Source: HOT-345 sp963531535
Lineage (GTDB): Bacteria; Patescibacteriota; Gracilibacteria; Absconditabacterales; Absconditicoccaceae
Direction: 5' to 3'
DNA length: 33,995 nt
NCBI GenBank assembly: GCA_963531535.1
Contig: CAUSGX010000009.1
Location: 1-33,995, forward strand
Part shown: positions 28,801 to 33,995 of the stretch, in pieces
Numbering within the stretch: the first letter of the stretch is position 1
Layout of the letters: each line of letters opens with the position of its first letter
Program-made: the position numbers and the translations under genes
Notes under the pieces: generated by a model
What the model was told of the DNA's origin: nothing
Database searches by the model: none
The model's input: the letters and a program-made list of their open reading frames with translations, nothing else

Positions 28801-30098
28801 TCAACATATACATTTACAGTATCTAGATTTTTGTTTCAGACCTCATCTTCTACAGTAAGTTTAACCGTATAATTACCAGGTTTCTTAAAAAGTTTCTTGA
28901 TCTCCTTCCCCTGCAAAGTATCAAGCTTCACACCATCGGAATCAAAGATTTCCCAAGTATAAAGTTTAATTCTTGAAGTCAGAGAATAAGAGGCAGCAGC
29001 AGAAAAACTATAAGTGGTTGAGGTCATTCATTTTTCAGGTGTCTGTTGAATACTAGCTACTGGATCAGAAACAGAGAGAGAAAACTTCTCAGAAACAGTA
29101 TTGTTTTCATTATCATTCACTATTAGCCTCACACTAAATTCTCACTGACTAGGAAGTGGAAGATTAACGTATCCAGGCTTTCAATCTCCTTCTTTCGACC
29201 AATTAAAACCATCTCTAGAACTTATCTCCCAACGATGAGACATAATCTCTCTTCCTCACATAGGCAAAGTCGCACTTCCATCAAACACTACTCATTTTCT
29301 AGCCTCCTGAATTCAGACCTTTACGTACTTATTTTTATCCATCTTCTTCCCATTAGCATAGACGATAACATTCGCTGACTTTGGGCTAACATTAACCGAA
29401 ATCGTAGTTTCTCCATCAAAAATTCCAGCATTCGAACTCCTAACTGTCAAATGAACAAGATAAATTCCTGACTCATTAAATCTATAACTTACTACTGGTC
29501 AATATCCAATAGGCTTATCTATACCGTCAATATCTCTATAATACCAGAAATAGTTTCTCGCGGGAATCGTTTCATTTGAAGGATCACTACTTCCCCTCGC
29601 ATCAAAGGTAACAGTCAAAGGAGCAGGTCAAGACTGGGGATTCGATGTTGCAGTAGCTTTCACTGTATACCTACTCTGAATCGTAGCATTTATATTATTG
29701 AGAGGATTCTTACAATTTTCCAAAAAACTGCTATAGTTCTCTCTAGTGACATTTCCCTGCATATCTCTCGTCGTCTTGATACACTGCTTATATACTACCT
29801 GAAAATTATAATCCTGAGGGAAATAAGGGAAAATCCTATTCATAATAGAATAAAGTTCACTATAGGTCGTAGTTCATCAAAGTCTACCTATTTTATTATC
29901 TGCATCAATATCAATAAACAGCTCCTGAAGCCTATTCCAGTCCTTTTGAATCTGATAATTGGCAAAATACTCTGTTGGCACCCTAGGACCTCCAGAATTC
30001 GTAGCCCAAGCAATCCCTAAGATTCAAAAGAGCAAGAATCAAAAGGTAAAGAGGACTTTCTTAAGCTGGGAATAAGTTTTTTTTGAATTACTATTCAT
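25824..30098 (-). CDS. Giant membrane-anchored PKD-domain surface protein
   Basis: A 1424-aa protein, ATG 30098 to TAG 25824-25826, read through more than twenty TGA=Gly. A signal peptide (KKVLFTFGFLLFGILGIAWA) is followed by an EF-hand-like FIDIDADNKIGRL and then at least five PKD-type beta domains with core motifs about 95 residues apart: YFWYYRDIDG (~186), HRWEISSRDG (~287), YTWEIFDSDG (~380), YDWQFSNP (~476) and YEWDFGDGTPP (~569). More Ig/PKD-like segments follow (DFDGDGVWDM, CWIDTNIMLDTNLDGAPDND, a dockerin/thrombospondin-3-like Ca site). A helical region, a Ser/Thr linker and a C-terminal membrane helix (about 1388-1412) end in KARLRENHDEEE. It is probably an adhesin or scaffold on the cell surface, co-transcribed with two pilin-like genes. 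Confidence 0.85.
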
Positions 30099-30130
30099 AG
30101 CAAAATGTGAGGTATAAAACACTTATCTCA

Positions 30131-30159
30131 AGTATACAGCTGTTTCTCAAATTTTGCAA
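30131..30159 (-). promoter_or_regulatory. Promoter of the PKD/pilin operon
   Basis: Minus strand -35 TTGCAA (30154-30159), 17-bp spacer, -10 TATACT (30131-30136), about 32 bp before the ATG. It is one of the few with a 17-bp spacer. Confidence 0.6.
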
Positions 30160-30282
30160 ATCTTAGCTGTTAATTTACTTTATACTCTATTGACAGTTTT
30201 CATTTTATATCTTTTAATAGACTTCATCAGTAGAATGAAGCATTTCTGGTTTCATTCCCATTAAAATAAACAGATATAAACA

Positions 30283-30315
30283 GAAAAAACCTGACTACAA
30301 GAGTCAGATTTTTCT
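30283..30315 (-). terminator. Intrinsic terminator after the DsbA-like gene
   Basis: Minus strand AAAAATCTGACT pairs with AGTCAGGTTTTT across CTTGT and ends in a T tract. It is close in sequence to the efp terminator. Confidence 0.85.
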
Positions 30316-30346
30316 TTTATTTATGAGATTTTTATTTAGCAACCAA

Positions 30347-31360
30347 CTATTTAGTGAAACATGCAGCAAATTTTGCTTCATCAAGACCAACTTTTTTTGC
30401 AATATCAGCTACATTACTTCCATTAAATACCTTATAAGTGAATGCTTGAGCAAGATAGTCATAATAAGCCTTAGTTCCTCCGATCTGTCCTGCACATTCA
30501 ACTCCCTTTGCTCCAAGCGGTGCTGTTGGATGAAGACTTGCAATTGGCATATTCTTGAATACCAAAGCTACTTTTCCCTTACTTGCATCTACAATATTTT
30601 CAATTGTTTTTGCATTATAATGTCTTTGACAGAAAGGACAAAGAATATCTGAATATTCTACTACTACAATCCCGGCTTTCTCATCTCCATAGTAATGAGC
30701 TCCTTTCAAAATCTTTTGAAGAACATCCTTTGTAAGCGTTCCAGCCTGTCCCATATCATCTGTAGAAAGGGTTTCACCAGCCTGAAGTTTAGCAATTACC
30801 TCCTCAAAAGCTGACTGAGGATACGCTCCTCCGATCGCCTTATATTTTCCTGTCTTTACATCAATCACTGCATTACCAGGAGTTCCCTGGAGTCCAAAGT
30901 TTTGTAGGGCTTCTGTTGAGTTTTCATCCCAGAGCTTATCATTGTATGCGGCAGCAGTATCCAAAGCCTTAGTATCTGAAGCAGTATCTCAAGTTGTTTC
31001 TGAAGTTGTATCAGTAGCAGCATTAGTTGAAGTATCAGACAAAGCTGCCTTAATCTGACTAATCTGCTGTTCAATTCCCTCAGCAACTCTCTTTTGATAT
31101 GCTGGAGCCTGCATAACTTCACTTACCTTACTAAGATTAGCCTCATTTCCAAACTGTAATCCAACAGTAGCCTTATAAATAGCATCAACTTTTGCCTCCA
31201 ATTCTGCTGGAAGATTTATCGCTACATTAACCTTAAGATAAGCCATCACTGCAAATACAAGAGTTGGCACCAAAAGCACAAGAGTAGCAACTGAAAGAGC
31301 CTTTCCACAGCAGTTTGACTTACTACACGATTCTCCAGTTGTCTTTTCGTTTTTAACCAT
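30347..31360 (-). CDS. Membrane-anchored DsbA-like thiol oxidoreductase, halves in permuted order
   Basis: A 337-aa protein, ATG 31360 to TAG 30347-30349, with one TGA=Gly at 124. A Cys-rich cytoplasmic tip (ESCSKSNCCGK) and a membrane helix (about 22-44) precede a Thr/Ser/Asp stalk (107-132). Then comes what is normally the C-terminal half of a DsbA/Thioredoxin_4 domain: LQGTPGNAVIDVKTGKY with the cis-Pro (P161) and GGAYPQSAFEEVIAKLQ. After a linker comes what is normally the N-terminal half: GIVVVEYSDILCPFCQRHY (C241, C244), LVFKNMPIASLHP and VGLDEAKFAACFTK, where the protein stops. The half that should follow is the one placed first. It probably catalyses disulfide exchange outside the membrane. 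A terminator confirms the end. Confidence 0.88.
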
Positions 31361-31432
31361 AATTTGTAATAATACAAAGATAAAGAAACAAAATTCTGAT
31401 TTTTCTTTCTTTTATAAACAGAATTTGACTCC

Positions 31433-31460
31433 AGAGTATGAATTCTTTTTTTGAATGCAA
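31433..31460 (-). promoter_or_regulatory. Candidate promoter of the DsbA-like gene
   Basis: Minus strand -35 TTGCAT (31455-31460), 16-bp spacer, -10 TACTCT (31433-31438). The leader would be about 65 nt. Confidence 0.45.
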
Positions 31461-31580
31461 GAGATTTAAGACAATAGCGCTCAATTATCACTTGACAATA
31501 TTCTCGTCCTTCAAAAAACATCTACACAAAAAACAAAAAATCTGCTTACAAAATCGGCTCATATCCCCCCACTTTCAACG

Positions 31581-31613
31581 AATAAAAGAAAATCTCAGCA
31601 TTCCTGCTGAGAT
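31581..31613 (-). terminator. Intrinsic terminator of the large unknown gene
   Basis: Minus strand ATCTCAGCA pairs perfectly with TGCTGAGAT (31592-31613) across a GGAA tetraloop and is followed by TTTTCTTTT. Confidence 0.85.
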
Positions 31614-31636
31614 CTTCTCAAGTATTAAGATATAAA

Positions 31637-33994
31637 CTACTTCACTTTCTGAGGAAGAAGGTAAAGGGTATTATCACTTCTATCATAGCTGAGATTATAG
31701 GTTACACCATCTACCTGGATTTCGTTCTTCTCGAGAGAAAGTCTATCTCCAGAAAGAGTGAACTCCAAAGGCACTCTATTTCCTTTTCCATCAATTACAG
31801 TGTATTTTGCTGGATTACTTGAATTCTCAATATCGAATTCCTTCCATCCAGATACAGGAGTCCTTCCTACTCCATGTTCACCTCCGATAGATTCATAAAG
31901 ATTTCTATTCTTTTTTCCGTTCCTTCCTCTTCCATCAGGTGAAACCTGAACACTCATAGTATTCAATCTTTCAAGTCCATTTAGATAGGTCCTCATGGCA
32001 GCAAGAATCTTCTGAACCTTTTCTGGAGTATTATCGTTTACAGTGATCAGTTTTCCTTCATTTCTTACATCTACGGTTGCATATCTTCCGTTTACTACAA
32101 TACCATTAAGTTGATTTTTTCCTTGGAATGTCTTATCAAAGAGCTCCTTAAACTTATCATACACCTCAGCATCTGAGAGGCCTAGATTAATTCCTTTTAG
32201 GATAAGTGATTGATCTTTATTTGATGCTTGAGAGAGTAAGTATGAGAAATTATCAGCAGTTACTTGTACTGAATTTCTCTCTGTATCGTAGAAATATCCT
32301 GTAAGCTTCTTTGACTTTGGAGCAGCATCTTGATCCTCTACTTTTACTGGAATTCTTGCAACCTCCTTATTGTTCTTAGGATTTCGGAGTGCTACCTCTC
32401 CTTTCTCTGCATTAAATGATTTTACAGTATTTTCAAGCGTCTTAGCTTCACTTCCCTCAAATGCAACCTGAGTATAAGGCTGATCTGCACCGATAAATTC
32501 TTCAAGCTTATATCCTCCTTCTTTATCTCCGAGAGAAATTGAAGAAGTTTTTCCGTGTTGAATACGATTTCCTGCTAAAGTTCTACCTAGTTGATCAACA
32601 AGTTTCATGTCTGATTTTTTACCTTCTTCACTATTTTCAATTACATTACGAATAATTACTGGTGAAACTCTGCTAGTTACATTTGTTTCAAATCCAGTTG
32701 ATGGATCAGCTGTAATGATTCTTGGAGAAACCGCAGTTTTCATAATATTTCCAACCTTGTATGGAACTTTATTAAGATTTTGGAAAACATTTTGATCTCC
32801 AAGGTGAGTCTTGTTTGTCTTTTCCCAGATTTCTGTAAATGATTTTACAAAATGCTCCTTGAATTTCTTAAGACCATTCTTTCCCTCTGTTGGAATCTCA
32901 ACTTCAAGTCCTCCATTCACAACTTTACACTGAAATTCTAGGTCAAATCCGAATAATTTCGCCTTAAAATCCTTTGGTTTTTGGATTTCAATAGCAACTT
33001 TATCATCGTTAAATTTTACTGCAACATCTGTAAGTTCCTTTGTAGTTGCACCATTTACAACCAAGGCTCTAGACCAGTTTTCTAGATCATTTTTTTCATT
33101 AGTTGCATTTTCAAGCTTTGTCTGAGAACTCCACTTGATACTTGTTTGCAAAAGTCTTGCAAGATCAATGTGATCCATATAACTTGGCATATCCTTTAAT
33201 ACTTTTCTATCAAGATTAAGTTTGAAAGGAAGCTTTGAAATTTCTGATTCAAGTCTTTCTTTTGTCGCATTTCTATCATAATTAACTTCCACTGACTTAA
33301 TTCTTTCTTCTATCGGAGTTGCACCTTTCACATCAAAAACAAGCAAATTATTGAAAAGCATTTTATTTCCAGATTCTGCAAGTCTTACATTGTATTCTTT
33401 ACTATTTACTCAGAATCTATTAAGTTTAAGCATATGTCTATTATCTCTCATCACCTTCTGGAGAGTTAGATCCATATCTACAGTTTTGAGCTTATCTGCA
33501 TATTTCTGATCCTTATTTGGATTCATAGTTGCATCAAGAAAATAATCCTGAACATAAGCATATTTTCCATTTGCAGTTCTCTGAGATTCACTAATATATT
33601 TTTTTGCAATAAGATCAAAAATCTTAGGATCATCTACAGAGACTTGGCTAATATTTAGAGAATCCCCATTGATATGAAAACTTGTCTTGAATTCATCTAC
33701 AACAGCCTGCTTCTCTGCTCCCTCGAGCTTCACCGGTTCTCAAGGATTTTGCTCAGCTACCTGGCTACCAAGCTTAGATAATGCCTTCATATAGTGAACA
33801 GTAGCTTGTTGTTTCTCTTGACTCTCATCAGAAAGCACAGTTCCGATCTCCTTTTTATAATTCTGTTTAAGCTGATCACGAACAGCATTTCCATAGGCCT
33901 CTGGAGTTCCTCCCAAAGCAGTCAACAAACTAAGCCCAGAAAGAGCAACCTTATTTTTTAAAGAAGAGTTCTCTTTCTGCTGATCAAAACGATT
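31637..33994 (-). CDS. Large hypothetical protein, C-terminal 785 residues (5' end outside window)
   Basis: Open from the window edge to TAG 31637-31639, with TGA=Gly at 33411-33413 and 33737-33739. The visible N-terminal side is helical and Gln/Lys-rich (QLKQNYKKEIGTVLSDESQE); a hydrophobic patch (KVALSGLSLLTALGGTP) lies near the window edge. The remainder alternates beta-like segments with conserved-looking Asn/Asp/Lys-rich loops (GDKEGGYKLEEFIGADQPY, QVTADNFSYLLSQASNKD, SVQVSPDGRGRNGKKNRNLY). It has unusually few TGA codons for its size compared with the LRR genes. No catalytic motif, membrane segment or family recognised. Own terminator follows the stop. Confidence 0.8.
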
Positions 33995-33995
33995 T

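Noticed and set aside
1..33995. tRNA genes, rRNA genes, insertion sequences
   Set aside because: No T-arm signatures, rRNA-like segments, transposase motifs or terminal inverted repeats were noticed by eye on either strand.

Overview
The window comes from a bacterium that reads UGA as glycine (genetic code 25), which points to Absconditabacteria (SR1) or Gracilibacteria. Under the standard code almost every gene breaks into short ORFs. Reading TGA as Gly restores full-length proteins, and the TGA codons fall on invariant glycines: malic enzyme (LGNIG), DinD (KNSG, VKIGS, QELGG), PKD domains (WDFGDG), the radical-SAM NGC motif and prepilin-type motifs. All stops are TAA or TAG. The DNA is AT-rich, genes are tightly packed, and at least ten promoters share a TTGnnn / 16-bp / TATACT-like architecture.

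Region 1 (1-9347, minus strand, one operon). A promoter at 9320-9347 drives an 830-aa AAA+ ATPase (MoxR/midasin-like). Then follow two leucine-rich-repeat (LRR) proteins, a 795-aa protein with an HExxH metallopeptidase-like domain and a C-terminal von Willebrand A (VWA) domain, and two more LRR proteins, the last cut by the window edge. The four LRR genes form two pairs made by segmental duplication. They share a ~115-aa N-terminal domain and differ in repeat number (16, 8, 6, unknown). I infer an intracellular AAA+/VWA machine with NLR-like repeat recognition subunits. This is the most notable system in the window.

Region 2 (9385-16360, plus strand). A small membrane protein, DinD, EF-P with an unusual loop, another small membrane protein, then a likely operon of malic enzyme, PAP2 phosphatase, BaiN/HI0933-type flavoprotein and a VanY-type D,D-carboxypeptidase, followed by GrpE from its own promoter.

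Region 3 (16400-24160, mostly minus strand). A promoter-to-terminator unit with no intact gene (long RNA or decayed gene); metG; a well-delimited structured ncRNA on the plus strand (about 19195-19450) of no class I recognise; a coiled-coil hypothetical protein; a THUMP/RlmL-like RNA methyltransferase; a type IV prepilin-like gene whose leader is out of frame at a nine-G tract; and an MtaB-like methylthiotransferase.

Region 4 (24170-33995, minus strand). A cell-envelope operon of a 1424-aa membrane-anchored PKD-domain protein and two type-IV-secretion-pilin-like membrane proteins; a membrane-anchored DsbA-like thiol oxidoreductase whose domain halves appear in permuted order; and the C-terminal 785 residues of a large unrecognised protein running off the window.
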